A stretch of 64,000 bases of DNA from Gari tellinella (GCA_922989275.2 OV277867.1:4092001-4156000); one strand, 5' to 3'. Positions 22,140 to 33,879 are shown, counted from the first letter of the stretch. Notes: generated by a model not told the origin, from the letters alone. Program-made: numbers and translations.

Positions 22140-22875
22140 TTATCCCTTATCATGTTAAATCGTCGTCTGGTTAAAATATACCGTCTGCTGGAAAACTTTA
22201 CATTAATTTTAATGTTTTCGCAACAGAAGACAAGTTTAATACGAGTGAAAAACAGTTTAGATCCAGATCAGACACCGCGTTGCACGGCGATCCAAACTGT
22301 GCGCATGCATGTGCGTCTTTTTGCGTCCTTGACAGTGAAATTGTAAAGTCAAGCACAGTAAATTCACTCTATTACGACCACTATCAGGTGACAGCTTCAA
22401 GCATAGTGAAAACAAAACTGACGGAGCTTTCCGTTTTACTTTTACCTTGATTAAAGTAGCCTTAAGTAGTCACCTGCCTTTAACATCTAGCACAATCAAG
22501 TGGTCGTAATAGAGGGATTTTACTATATATTAATTCGCTTTGACCAGTATCAATATACTCCAATACAATATTATGTTCAGATATACAGCAGGTGTCCGTA
22601 TACGTGCGACTGAATGTTAATGAACAACGTTAAGTGTCTGCATATCCAGTTAAGACCTGTTTTACATACAGCAAACTCACTATATTAGGACCACATAGTT
22701 GTGTTAACTATTAGGTTTTTAAGGTAGGTGGTTGCTTAAAGCAAGGGGAAAGTAACACAGAAAACTACTTAACGAGCTTTTCTGTTTACTTACACCTTGC
22801 TTTAAGCTATAGCACCTGTCTTTAATATAATAACTTAGAAATTTGTTTAGTAGTCGGTATAGGAGAGTTTCAAGT
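22140..22875. mobile_element. B2 remnant followed by two family G copies
   Basis: 22140-22350: B2-like, cassette AGATCCAGATCAGACACCGC with much of the right arm lost. 22354-22527: family G (CACAGTAAATTCACTCTATT to AGAGGGATTTTACTATA). 22677-22875: a second, more diverged G (TACAGCAAACTCACTATATT; hairpin AAGGGGAAAGTAACACAGAA). Confidence 0.65.
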
Positions 22876-23165
22876 AGTACGTATACTGTATTGTAGATCT
22901 AAATGCACTTGTCAAAAATTTCAGGCTGATTTTGATCTTGGCTTATTATTTTGTGAGCGTACCAATGACTGTGTAACAATAATTATTCTTGTAACAATAA
23001 TAATGATCTAGATGGTATGATACTGTTATGACCAAGTCCGACATTTTGCCTTGAACACCACAACTAATACCGTGTATTTTAAATGCTTCTCAAGTGAGGC
23101 TGTGCTGTATATTAATTAACAGTGTAAGCTGTATGTAATTAAATCGGCGTGTTGTATGATACAAA

Positions 23166-23513
23166 TACAGTGGTCCCTCCCTACAACGGCCCGAACAACG
23201 ATTCTCTCCTTACAACGACATTTGCCGCTGTTCCCAAGACAGTTATGTCTAATGCTTGCACTGCTGCAATATCGTCTGCTTAAAATTGTGTTCTGCTGTT
23301 TTTCTTACATAAATGACATTTTGACAGAAAACACATACTGACAAGTGACAAACAGCTCGAATCCAGATCAGACGCCGCGTTTCGCGGCGTCTGATCTGGA
23401 TTCAAGCTGTTTGCAATTTTCAACCAATAAACCTCCCTATAACGACTCCCTCCGAACAACGCACACATGTTTGTCTCCCAATAGATGGCGTTGCAGGGAG
23501 GAAGCGTTGTAGC
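23166..23513. mobile_element. Family I MITE
   Basis: Left end TACAGTGGTCCCTCCCTAC is the best preserved of the three. Cassette CTCGAATCCAGATCAGACGC, GTTTCGC, complement. The right end has decayed to GCAGGGAGGAAGCGTTGTAG. A B2 fragment follows at 23520-23640. Confidence 0.78.
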
Positions 23514-23654
23514 TGCGAAATGCTTACACCGCCATAGGCGACTGCAGTCAACTTTGCAAACAGTTTGGATCCTGATCAGACGTCACGTTCAGCGACGTTT
23601 GATCAGAATCCAAACTGCTTGACACTCATTGTGATCTTTCTTCAGTAATATGCC

Positions 23655-23900
23655 TTAACCCTTTCCCTTATAGAAGCGCTTTTAGCACATTATATTCATT
23701 CATACACTGAAGAAAATAGTTCCAATTTTTACGGTTATGAATATGTATCATAAAGAATTTATTTTTTTAGCAAGTGGAAGCTTAAAGCAGGCTGAAAGTA
23801 AAGCAGAATGCGCCTTAAGGCGCATTCTGCTTTACTTTCAACCTGCTTTAAGTGATCATATGTCTTCAAAATTAGAAAGAGCTATTGGGTAAAGGGTTAA
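23655..23900. mobile_element. Family C1 MITE, complete
   Basis: TTAACCCTTTCCCTTATAG to TTGGGTAAAGGGTTAA; the hairpin GCAGAATGCGCC, TTAA, GGCGCATTCTGC is perfect at its tip. Confidence 0.88.
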
Positions 23901-24044
23901 ATCTATCTCCCAAAAAAAAGTGCAGACGAGCCTATTAAAGTTGCCGAGCATTCGATAGTATGGCGGCGTAATGATTAATGCAGACGACGGAATTTTGCAG
24001 TATTCGTCCAGTACATGTATATTGTGAAATTCTATAGCTTAATA

Positions 24045-24486
24045 ATTCTATCACATAAAACCGCAAATGGCAGTGTAATAAAGCCATTCAATAAATGATA
24101 GTGAAATATCGATATTTTTTGGCGGAGAATACATATGGCAGAGGGTCTACAAACTATGTTTTTAATTGATCTATTAGGTCTTTAAAATGTTTATGTGATA
24201 AATAGGATCTCACATTCGTGCTCATTAGTTATCATTTTTAACAAATTCGTTGACTAAAATAAATATAACGCTCGCCAAGGCTCACGTCATATCACTTCAG
24301 TCAACTTGTTTATTAAAAAATGATAACTAATGAGCACTCATATAAAATCCACTATAACGCGGCGTCTAATAAAGTTCAAAATGTTCGAAACTCTATTTTA
24401 TATTTCTTCAGTCAAAACACCTTAAAGTTAAATTTAAGAAATAAAAGCAGGCAACAGTCTGATGACGTCATGACAGTGAAACGGTT
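24045..24486. mobile_element. Family D foldback joined to a broken family B element
   Basis: 24199-24355 is the D inverted repeat (GTGCTCATTAGTTATCATTT and complement). From about 24356 the right half of a B element continues (CGGCGTCTAATAAAG to GATGACGTCATGACAGTG). Confidence 0.65.
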
Positions 24487-24516
24487 GACCCTTTCCGTAC
24501 CTTTCCACAGACTGGT

Positions 24517-24768
24517 TTAACCCTTTCCCTTATAGAAGCGACTTTTAGCACATTCATTTTATTCATCCGCTGAAGAAAATAGTTCCAAATTATACCGTAA
24601 TGAATATGTGTCATATTAAATACTTTACTTATTCTAACAGTTAATAGCTTAAAGCAGGCTGAAAGTAAAGCAGAATGCGCCTTAGGGCGCATTCTGCTTT
24701 ACTTTCAACCTGCTTTATGTAGACACATATCTTCAATACTAGAAACAGGCTATCGGGTAATGGGTTAA
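24517..24768. mobile_element. Family C1 MITE, complete
   Basis: TTAACCCTTTCCCTTATAG to GGGTAATGGGTTAA, hairpin GCAGAATGCGCCTTAGGGCG. Confidence 0.88.
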
Positions 24769-24918
24769 CACTTTCACGGCACAATTTGTCTGTTTTGATA
24801 CTGTAGTTTGAAAATTAATTTCTCAGACTCTATGCGTCTTCAGTCGGCTATTGTGCCAAAAGCATTCAATGATGGATAAGTCAAATGTTAATGTATTTAC
24901 AATCTATGACCTAATTTG

Positions 24919-25164
24919 TACAGTAGAGAAGACATTTTCCCAATAAACGAGTTTACGCTAATACATGTATTTCTCTTGCAAACAGTGCGGAGCCAGATCA
25001 GACGCCGGGTAACCCGGTGTCTGATCAGGATTTATACTGTTTGCCACTCAGATTAAAATGAACATTCAGAATTGTCAACAAGTTGTCATTTTCTACATTC
25101 AGTTGCAATGCGATTGCATTTCGTTTGCGTTTAAACGGGAAAGAAAATCGTATTTTCCATTGTA
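24919..25164 (-). mobile_element. Family A MITE, diverged
   Basis: TACAGTAGAGAAGACATTTT to CGTATTTTCCATTGTA; the cassette has an imperfect right arm (GATCAGGATTTATACTG). Confidence 0.8.
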
Positions 25165-25207
25165 CTGTATAACTGCAGGAAACTGAAAACTTAAATGTTT
25201 TGTCTTG

Positions 25208-25481
25208 AAACAATGTTGCAGTTTCTAAACGTATCTTTGCAACGTGTATTTATATAAATCTTGCAAGATACATTCAAGACTAGGCCCGGACAAATTTTTA
25301 TACAGGTAAATACGCAATGACATAAGCAAGAGCGATAACTCGTCCACTCCAACGTGAAACCCGATGGAAGAGTAGTAGAAATTGGACTCTGCCGACAGTA
25401 CATCCAAGAACTATATTTCCATCAGACAACTCCTCATGTTCAACAATCACATTGCGTTTGGACATCATAGTTTTAACACAA
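25208..25481 (-). pseudogene. Coding-like island of unknown identity
   Basis: An interval free of MITEs between two family A copies. On the minus strand one frame opens MMSKRNVIVEHEELSDG from about 25471 and another runs SNFYYSSIGFHVGVDELSLL then LMSLRIYLYKNL to a stop near 25225. The two frames overlap and look like one coding stretch broken by a frameshift, but no family is recognised and splice sites are not obvious. It may be chance. Confidence 0.2.
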
Positions 25482-25501
25482 AGTCGTGAATCGGTAAAGA
25501 A

Positions 25502-25690
25502 TACAGTGGAGAAGACGTTATTCTTTCCCGTTTAAACGCAAATGCATTGCACTAAAATATAGAAAATAAAGGATCTTACATGAGTGCTCATTAGTTATCA
25601 TTTTTAATAAACGAGTTGACTAAACTAATATGACGCGAGCATTCGCGAGCGTTATATTTGTTTTAGTCAACAAGTTTATTAAAGCCAGAT
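25502..25690 (+). mobile_element. Truncated family A joined to a family D foldback
   Basis: 25502-25569 keeps the A left end (TACAGTGGAGAAGACG, CCCGTTTAAACGCAAATGC) and breaks at AGAAAATAAA. It continues into D (GGATCTTACATGAGTGCTC to GTCAACAAGTTTATTAAAG). Confidence 0.7.
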
Positions 25691-26096
25691 CATTGCTCTC
25701 AAACTACCAAAATCGCTCATTTTTCTAACATGAAAGTTATGGCACATTCGTAATCAGAACTGATCAGAACAGGTAGTTGGGCAATTGGTGGTCGAATACT
25801 GAAGTTAGGAATTAAGATAGATCAGTCATATTTCTGCGATGGAGGGAGAATGTGGTAAAATATCGTTACATATGAAAATAAGTAATTCGTGGTACCTTTT
25901 TAGGTAATTTTGCTTACCAATCTGTAAAATTGGTGGAAGTAGTCGAGTTTTAAATCGAGTTTGTTTACATACGAACAAAGACGAAGTCTAACGAGATGTT
26001 CCGTGTACAGTCGGTAAAAGGTCCATCGGCATAGTCTATACACACGACAACAACCACATAGCTATTTGTAGGTAGGAATTATAGCGCTCTCAATCA
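25691..26096. other. Intergenic, nothing recognised
   Basis: AT-rich DNA without MITE ends or a convincing frame. Confidence 0.4.
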
Positions 26097-26104
26097 GGGC
26101 GAGT

Positions 26105-26453
26105 ATTTTAACCAGATAACAACCCATTCGAGATATATATTGTTCATATCCATCCAAAGGAATTAATTACTCTATTTATCAAATACATTTTAATGACGTG
26201 TTTAAACAAAAAAAATATTGTTTACGCGCGACGTCACAAAAAATGTTGTGACGTGATGTCATAAAGATGATATCGTCACTGCAAAAGTGATATAATCACT
26301 AGTGATGATATCAACTGTGACGCATATGAAATTTATCTAACTGAGAAATCTTTATAAATCATCGATATGTATATAATAAATAGAGGATAATCAATTTCTT
26401 TGGATTGATATGAAAAATATATCACGAGAATGGGTTGTTATCTGGTTAAAAAA
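26105..26453. mobile_element. Foldback element with long inverted ends, copy 1
   Basis: AACCAGATAACAACCCATTC at the left; GAATGGGTTGTTATCTGG then TTAAAA at the right. Next inside: CCAAAGGAATTAATTACTCT and GATAATCAATTTCTTTGG. The middle holds AGTGATATCATCACT-type palindromes. Confidence 0.8.
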
Positions 26454-26462
26454 ACGAGTCCG

Positions 26463-26790
26463 TAGGAACCCATTCGAGAGATATACTCGTATTTTTCATA
26501 TCTATTCAATGGAATTGATTATTCTATTTATTAAATATATTTTAATGAACAAAAAAATACAAAATTGATCACCGCGACATCACTAAACTAATAATGGCGT
26601 GATGTCACAAAAAGTGATATCATCACTTCATGTAGTGATGAAATCAACTGTGTCGATATGAAATTTGTCTAACTGAGAAATCTCTATAAATCATCGATAG
26701 GTATATAAAAAAAAGAGGATAATCAATTTCTTTGGATTGATATGAAAAATATATCAAGAGAATGGGTTGTTTTCTGGTTAAAAACGAGTC
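26463..26790. mobile_element. Foldback element, copy 2
   Basis: Same organisation as copy 1; the left terminus is damaged (GTAGGAACCCATTCGAGAG) and the right is intact (GAATGGGTTGTTTTCTGG). The two copies are nearly head to tail. Confidence 0.75.
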
Positions 26791-26804
26791 CGCAGGACTT
26801 GTTT

Positions 26805-27540
26805 TTTAATCAGATAACAATTTAACCCATTCGAGTGATATATTTTTCATATCAATCCAAAGAAATTGATTATTTGAAGAGAGGCTGAGAGCAATGAGAC
26901 TACCATCAATGAATTACAGACGTGAACGTGGAGACATGATTCAAGTCCACACGATCCTGTCAGGCAAAGATAAGGTCAACCAAGAGAGGCTATTACCCCT
27001 AAATGAGACAAATATAACAAGAGGACATACTTTCAAACTGTCAAAGAAGCGAAGTAGGCTTAACATCAGGAAGCATTCATTCGGGCTAAGAGTTGTTAAC
27101 CACTGGAACGCATTACCAGACTGTGTAGTAAATGCAAAGAATGTGAATGACTTTAAGAACAAACTAGATAAGCATTGGGCATAAAGGCAACACTCAGTCC
27201 GATCCACGCATGTGCTAGAACCAGTGACAAGAAGACCAGGCATGGAGCGGGAGTTACAGGCGTGAGCCTTTATCCCGAAGAAGAGGTATACAGGTATATA
27301 GGTATACAGGTATGTCTATTTATTATATATATATTTTAATGACGTTTTAACAGAAAAACGTACAAAACTGATTACCGCGACGTCACTAAACAAATTATGA
27401 TGTGACGTCACAAAAAGTGATATCATCACTACATGTAGTGATGAATGAACAGTGACGATATCAAATTTATCTAACTGAGAAATCTCTATAAATCATCGAT
27501 TGGTATATAATAAATGGCTTTATAACACTGCCAGTGGCGG
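26805..27540. mobile_element. Foldback element, copy 3, split by a LINE fragment
   Basis: The left half (ATCAGATAACAATTTAACCC to AAAGAAATTGATTATTTG) stops near 26872 and the right half resumes near 27313 (CTATTTATTATATATATATT to ATCATCGATTGGTATATAAT). The retrotransposon tail lies between. The far right end runs into other sequence. Confidence 0.72.
26870..27184 (+). pseudogene. 5'-truncated LINE: C-terminal end of reverse transcriptase
   Basis: The frame from LFEERLRAMRLPSMNYRR through RGDMIQVHTILSG, TRGHTFKLSKKRSRL and RVVNHWNALPDCVV to a stop at 27184 matches the conserved tail after the RT domain of CR1/jockey-like non-LTR retrotransposons (R-R-x-R-G-D-M-I, T-R-G-H, W-N-x-L-P). Only about 105 residues remain, with no catalytic RT motif. 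The 3' UTR follows, ending in a GGTATACAGGTATA short tandem repeat at 27285-27312, typical of CR1-type 3' ends. It is a dead copy. Confidence 0.85.
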
Positions 27541-27554
27541 TTTTATGTGATAAA

Positions 27555-27732
27555 TGTCTTCTTTTTTTAGGAATTTCTAATGATTCATTTTTATCTAACT
27601 GGCAAACAGTTTGGAGCCTGACCATACAGCGGTTTATCCGGCGTTTGACTTGGCTCCAAACTGTTTAGAATGGAAATGACAGTTTTAGCATAAACGCGTT
27701 TATTGGGATAGAATAACGTCTTCCCCTCTGTA
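27555..27732 (+). mobile_element. Family A MITE, left end lost
   Basis: Starts at TTCTAATGATTCATTTTTAT, keeps a cassette with an altered centre (CAGCGGTTTATCCGGCG) and ends CGTCTTCCCCTCTGTA. Confidence 0.75.
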
Positions 27733-27770
27733 ACTTAGTCCGTTAGTTTTGTGCCACAAAATCATCATTT

Positions 27771-28013
27771 GGAAACACTGGTGTGCTGTTGCGCTTCCAT
27801 TATGAACTCGCTGTCACTGGGTTGTTTGTTATAAATCCGTTTCTGCCACCTATAGGCTATTTGGACGTACCAAACAGTGTAGAGCGGATACAGAAATAGC
27901 GGGTGCGATGCCCAAATCATATTATCGACATCGGACCTCGGTTTATAAAGTCTCATTCGAAGGATTTGTTCAGGCTTTGCTGTCACTACTTCAAACACAA
28001 CATTGATAATGGT
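27771..28013 (-). pseudogene. Coding-like fragment, possible terminal exon, unidentified
   Basis: A minus frame opens after a possible acceptor (TTAAATTAG at about 28022), reads NNTIINVVFEVVTAKPEQI, then RLYKPRSDVDNMIWASHPL, FLYPLYTVWYVQIAYRWQKR and ends in tandem TGA TGA (27769-27764). Amino-acid use is protein-like, with an aromatic membrane-type stretch and a polar tail. A family F element is inserted right at the acceptor side and no upstream exon was found, so this is either the last exon of an unrecognised gene or a stranded fragment. Confidence 0.35.
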
Positions 28014-28025
28014 GTTATTTCTAAT

Positions 28026-28274
28026 TTAACCCTTTGAACCCTAGTCCCGCATATTTGCGTCCTTTTCAAACAGTGTACATTTGAATAGTACACTTGTCCT
28101 ATGCAAACAGTGAAGACCCAGATCAGAGGGCTCCTAGGAGCCCTCTGATCAGGGTCTTCACTGTTTGTCATAATGCCAAACATTGACAAAAACAACACTT
28201 AAAAGTCATAAATGGACTAGACTTAAATGGAAACTGGAATTGTCCATTTAAAGTTTCAGGGAGGAAAGAGTTAA
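28026..28274 (-). mobile_element. Family F MITE, complete
   Basis: TTAACCCTTTGAACCCTAGT to CAGGGAGGAAAGAGTTAA; hairpin GATCAGAGGGCTCCTAGGAG and complement. A decayed copy follows at 28390-28545. Confidence 0.88.
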
Positions 28275-28584
28275 CACAGAAACTTTCTACTTTACTGTCA
28301 ACTAATGTAAACTGTTTCGTGGCTCAAATGAAGACAAAAACCCTTTTTCGTATAATTTGAATTCATGTATCCGTAATAGCCCGATTTTAACGAACATTAC
28401 AATTGACAAACAGTGCAGACCCTGATCAGAAGGCTTCTTTGGGAACCCTTTGATCAGGATTTTCACTATTTGCATAAGACAAACGTACTTTTCATATGTA
28501 CAATGTTTGCAGAGAACGCCTATATTCGTGTCTAGAATTAGGAAAAAACCTATTTCCAATAGATATATGGGAAGGATAATGAAA

Positions 28585-28850
28585 TGGGAAACGCTCAAAA
28601 TCCCCTTGGTCCAACAATGACAGGGTATTCAAAACCCTTTTGGTCCAAACATGACAGGGTAGTCAATTTCCCCTTGAACAAAAAGGACAAGGTAGTCAAA
28701 ACCCCCTTTATCCAAAAATGACAGGGTAGTCATGATACCCTGTGTGAATATTGCGGTGTAGTAACAACGACCTTGGTCAACATTGCAAAGTAGTAAACAT
28801 CCACTTTGTCAAGTCAAATTACAGGGTAGTCAAAATCCCCTTGATGAGTA
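28585..28850 (+). repeat. Minisatellite, about 40-bp unit
   Basis: Six or seven units built on CAAAATCCCCTTGGTCCAA, then AATGACAGGGTAGT. Degenerate; contains scattered small frames only. Confidence 0.6.
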
Positions 28851-29029
28851 GTCGAAATACAGTAACAATAACTGCCAAAGCATGTACATGTAAGTTAAAT
28901 CCTGACAAGTGGTTTAACTGGTTATACCAGAAACCAATATTTGTAAACACATGGGTAATGTTCATATCAGACTCAAACTGCCTAATCAAGACCGAAACAA
29001 TATGACACTTTTCTTCTTTTCATGCGCCC

Positions 29030-30470
29030 TGATTCTGTGATTCGGGGGCACATAGTTTTTTGTCCTTGCTGTCCGTCCGTCTGTCATTCTGTCTATCTGT
29101 GTCTCAAACCTTAATCTTGCCTATAACGTTTGCTCTGCTTGACATATCGATGATATGGTTTTCATAGTTTGTGTATGCGCTGCTTGTGTCGAGACCTTTC
29201 AGACCATGCCAACACGATTGTACGTGTGACATTGACCTACTTTTCTTGAACTCTTAAATGTCAATAGAATTTTAACCAATAGGCAAAGGACTTTATACTT
29301 GTATCTTTCTGGTATCAATACCTCTCAAACCATACTATCTTTTTAAAATAAAATTTGACCTTGGCTGTAACAATTGCACTACTGCACATGGACCTTTAAC
29401 ACATGACATGCGACTTGCTTATGGCAAGACTTTTCCGACCATGTCGACATTTTGTAGCCTTGTGACATTGACCTTGATATCTTGATATGTTATAAACTTT
29501 GTTAAGAATCTTTAAATGCCTTGAACATACTTGGTATGTATCTTTCTTGTATCAATACATCTCCTAGTATATCACCCTTTTACCTTGTGATATTGACCTT
29601 GCTATTCGACATACTTACCTTAGCCATGGCCATAACTCGTGCACTGTTGCGCATGTGCCTTTTATCTTTGGAATTTGACTGGCTTGTTTCAAGAACTTTC
29701 CGACCATGCCAACATTTTTTATTCTGTTACCTTGACCATGACAGTTTATCCACTTTTCTAAAAGACTTTAAATGCCTTTAACATGTGTACCTAATTGGCA
29801 TAGGATTTCATACTTGGTGTGTTACTTTCTTGCGTCAATACCTCTCAGTCCATACCATCGTTTTTTAGCTAGTGACAATGGCCTTGATATTTGACGTGCT
29901 TAATCAAATACCTTAACCTTGGCAACAAATCTTGCACTATTGCAAATACATGTAGGTATTTTATATTTAACATGCGAATTGTTTGTGTCAAGACCTTTTC
30001 GACCATGCCAATATGTTTGCCCTTGTAACCTTGACCTTGACCTACTTTTCTAGAAATCTTTAATTTCCTATAACATTTTAACCAATCGCCATATGCCTTT
30101 CATACTAAGTATGGATCTTATTTGTGCCAATACCTCTCCAATGATACCATATTTCAACCCTGTGACATTGATCTTGGCAAAACAATCACCAAAAAGCATA
30201 ACCTTGGTTATAACTATTGCACATGGGCCTTTTATACTTGACATGTGAACTACTTGTGTCGAAATATTTCCGACCATGCCAATGGTTACGCCTTGTGACA
30301 CTGACCTTGATATTTGATCTACTTTTCTAAGAATATATAAATGTCTATAACAGTTGCCAGTTGGGTCAATTAGCATATGGTTTTCATACATGGCTTGTAT
30401 CTTCCTTGTGTCTCTATTTCTCCATCAAACCAAGCACAGATTTACCTTGTGGCCTTCACTTGATGTTTGA
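29030..30470 (+). repeat. Long imperfect tandem repeat, about 220-240-bp unit
   Basis: Opens with TCCTTGCTGTCCGTCCGTCT. Successive units carry GACCATGCCAA, TTGTGACATTGACCTTGA, CTACTTTTCTA, AACCAATAGGCA and ACTTGTATCTTTCTTGT. Five or six units; a further piece lies at 30980-31370 after an interruption. A dispersed mollusc-type repeat rather than a gene. Confidence 0.6.
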
Positions 30471-30517
30471 CCTTCTTATACAATACGGAACATGCTGCTG
30501 GTTCGGACCATTCGTGT

Positions 30518-30842
30518 TTAACCCTTTACCTGATAGCCTATTTATAGTACTTAAGATAGATGACTACTTAAAGCAGGTTGAAAGTAAAGCAGAATGCGCC
30601 TTAGGGCGCATTCTGCTTTACTTTCAGCCTGCTTTAAGCTATCATGTGCTATAATATAGAAAATATTCCCTATAATACATATTCATTACTGATTAAATTG
30701 GAACTATTTTCTTCAGCGGATGAATAAATCATATCCGCTAAAAGGCGCTTCTATTGGGTAAAGGGTTAACAAACACCTTGCTTGTTTTTATTCACCACTG
30801 TCTTCTTTTTAAAGGGGAAAACATAACGTCTCTTCCATTGTA
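30518..30842. mobile_element. Family C1 MITE plus family A end remnant
   Basis: 30518-30769: inverted C1, TTAACCCTTTACCTGATAGC to TTGGGTAAAGGGTTAA, hairpin GCAGAATGCGCCTTAGGGCG. 30790-30842 keeps an A right end (AAAGGGGAAAACATAACGTC, CTCTTCCATTGTA). Confidence 0.8.
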
Positions 30843-31489
30843 TGCATATTGTTTACTTTTATTTGTTTTTGAAACAATGAATTTAGTAACTCTAGAAATA
30901 TTCTATATATGCACATATATCACAAAGATCCGTTAAAGGTTGCATTGAAACATTTTTGTTTAAACAAACGTTAAAAAAGACATGTTTGCCCTTGTGACCA
31001 TGACCTTAACATGTCATCTACATTTGCAAAACACCTTTAAAAGCCTTTGTGATTTGAATCAATAGACATAAGGTTTTTATACGTGATATGTATGTCGACT
31101 GCTCTCTAACAATACCATCTTTTAACCAAGTGAAATTAACCTTGATATTTGATATACTTAACCAAAAACCTTAACCTTGGCAATAACTCTTGCATTATTC
31201 CCCGTTGGCCTTTTATACTTGGCATGTGACTTGCTTATATCAAGTCCGACCATGCCAATATGTGTGCCCTTGTAATCTCCAACCATACCATCTTCTTTTA
31301 CCTTGTGACCTTTGCCTTGATCTTTGACCTACTTGTATATTATCGAACATGTTGCTGGTTGGGAGCATTTATGTTTCAGAAGCGAAGTGTTTTTCCAAAC
31401 AAGCATGTCTGTGCGATAATACAAGTGTATGTCCATTGGACAGAATCAGACACCCGGTCAGTCGGCGTCTGACAACTGGTTGCAAATTA

Positions 31490-32640
31490 GAGTAAAACCC
31501 CTCTAAACCGGCCATGTGTGGGGACAACAAAAATGTCCGGTTTAGAGGGAAAAAAAGATTATGATCAACTATACTGCTGCGCACTTCACGTTTGGTTATC
31601 GATCAATCTACAATTGATAACTATGCTTTCCTCTTTGGTTGTGCGACGACTGACAGGGCTTAGCACTACATGATGATGTATCTCTAAAGCTGTCCTTAAC
31701 CGGGAGAGTTATGTCGAATTTTCGTGCTTTGATTTTTCTCTCCCTCTCTGTCGTACCCTGAACCCATCCATGTCTTACAGTTACTCGTGACTACGGACGA
31801 GTCACTTGAATACAATTTGACCGTTGCCATAGTGAGTTATTTTTAACACGGGCTTGAATGTTTAATTCTTTCCCGTGTTACTAATAATCTTCTTGTCATA
31901 GAATTTTTGTTAGATGTTTTACATATATTTACTTACTGTGTTGGCGGTCTTTTTGGTTGTAAGGTTGAGGAACAGGGTTTATGTTTTATGTACACTGTTC
32001 GTCTTTATAGGTGAATATAGGAGATACGAGTGAGGTTGGGCGCCCCTAAACCCAGGTTTAACCCCCAATGGTTGTTGATAGTTAATTTATAATTAATTTT
32101 TAATTGCTACTGACCGTACCAAGGCGGGCTCCTATATTCACTTTGCTTTATGTTTGTCTTGCGTGTTGTTTTCTATTAAGTGTGTAGATGAAGGAATGGC
32201 ATTGCGTGTGTGTGTGTGTGTGTGTTTGCTATGGTATGACTGTGTGTGTGTTCTGCTTGAGAGGTGGGTGTATTGTTTGCGTTGCGTTTCCTGCTTTAGT
32301 ATTTCGTATTCATTTCCAGTTTAGAGGAGTTTTTACCCATTACCAATAATAGCTTGTTTCTAGTATGACATAAAGCTGACCATTTAAAGCAGGTTGAAAG
32401 TAAAGCAAAATGCGCCTTCAGGCGCATTCTGATTTACTTTCAATCTGCTTTAAGCTACAATCTGCTAGAATGTATAAACTTATTTCTTCAGTGTAGCAAT
32501 GATCCAAAGACGAAAAAAGGCGTATTTATGGTGTAATGGGTAAAAAGTAAAGAAGGGTTGGAAAAGGGACCTAATTTTTTGTCCGGTTTAGAGGGAATTC
32601 CAATATTTAGACGTTCCGGTTTGAAGGGGTTCCACTGTAT
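31490..32640. mobile_element. Family E element (composite, contains a C1 hairpin)
   Basis: Left AGTAAAACCCCTCTAAACCG then AATGTCCGGTTTAGAGGG; right TTGTCCGGTTTAGAGGG, then AAGGGGTTCCACTGTA. A C1-type unit sits at 32334-32545 (CCATTACCAATAATAGCTTG to GTGTAATGGGTAAA). 31560-32330 is unrelated DNA with a TG microsatellite (32199-32225). The second E copy at 39195 carries the same C1 unit at the same place. Confidence 0.6.
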
Positions 32641-32689
32641 TTACTTTTGGGACTAATAAATTGTTCACGTTTTGGTTTTAAAAACAAAA

Positions 32690-33223
32690 TGTCAATTTCT
32701 TGTGTTTTCAAATGTTTGCGTTTAGGTTAATTTAAAGGGGAAATAATACAGTCTTCCGCGTCCACTGTATCTCAAAAGGCTGCAACATTCTTCTACATCA
32801 ATATTGCATCTGAAATACTTCAGTCTGGTTCAGAGCGCTTTCTCGTGTACATTAACCCCTCCACTGTCTCCATGTCATCTGCTTTAAACAATTGTCGTCT
32901 GCATGTTTTTCTCTCGGCGTCTGATCAGGATCCAAACTGTTTGAATACAATCATAGTACTTGGGATCAGGCTGGTACAGTGGAGAAAACGTTATTCTTTC
33001 CCAATAAACGCGTTTACGCTAAAACTATTTTTTCCATTGCAAACAGTTTGGAGCCAGATCAGACGCCGGGTTACCCGGCGTCTGATCAGGCTCCAAACTG
33101 TTTGCCACTCAGATCAACATGAATAGTCAAAATTGTCCAAAAGTTGTCCTTTTCTATGTTTAGTGCGTTGCGTTTGCGTACGTTTGCGTTTAAATGGGAA
33201 AGAATAACAGATTCTCCACTGTA
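32690..33223. mobile_element. A remnant, then family B interrupted by a complete family A (hybrid ends)
   Basis: 32690-32771: family A right-end remnant (GTCTTCCGCG, TCCACTGTA). 32852-32974: left part of a B element (TTAACCCCTCCACTG, GGCGTCTGATCAGGATCC). 32975-33223: minus-oriented family A with left end GAAAACG and right end CAGATTCTCC, one of each subtype. Confidence 0.8.
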
Positions 33224-33291
33224 TGAGTCACTCTTTCACTGTCAACGGCGCTAAAAGGCGACTTGGCAAACAGTTATCATCACTCTCCCAT

Positions 33292-33545
33292 CAGGGCTGC
33301 CATAAACTGACATGAAAAATCCTAAATTCCAAATTTGCATTTTTCAAGTGCGATTTTACGAATCGTACCTTTACCTCATAGCCTATTTCTAGTTTTGTTG
33401 GCATGTGACTACATAAAACAGCCTGGAAGTAAAGCAGAATGCGCCTTAGGGCGCATTCTGCTTTACTTTCAGCCTGCTTTAAGCTACCAATGTACTAGAG
33501 AAAAAATCCGAAGATTTAGGAAAAATCCGGAGAAATGGCAGCCCT
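33292..33545. mobile_element. Family C2 MITE, target duplication not preserved
   Basis: CAGGGCTGCCATAAACTGAC to AATGGCAGCCCT; the terminal G is missing on the right and flanks do not match. Confidence 0.82.
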
Positions 33546-33879
33546 TCTCTCCGTCGAGTGCCGATATTGACCAACATTGGTCCGATCTCAGTAGGGTTCT
33601 CAACCCTGAAGGTGTCGTCTGCTGTTACATGTATTGCTAAATAGGCACGTGGACTGGAGAAACGCAGGTGAGTTTCATCAAATCTAATTATGTATAATTT
33701 ATTATTCATTAAGTATCATTTAGTATCATTTCCTGACCATGGAGATTGTATCTACCCTGTCAGTTTTAGACCAAGAGGATACTGAAATAGGACTCCAATA
33801 AAATAGTGTCCAAGACAAAATTTCACAATCGCGCTGTTTTTATAACAATTGTATATTGTACTTTGGTTTTTGGATTATG

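Noticed and set aside
26894..27184. Intact reverse transcriptase
   Set aside because: Only the tail after the RT domain is present; no catalytic motif or endonuclease.
32845..33126. Apparent arginine-rich protein family
   Set aside because: Same cause: reads through a family B fragment into family A.
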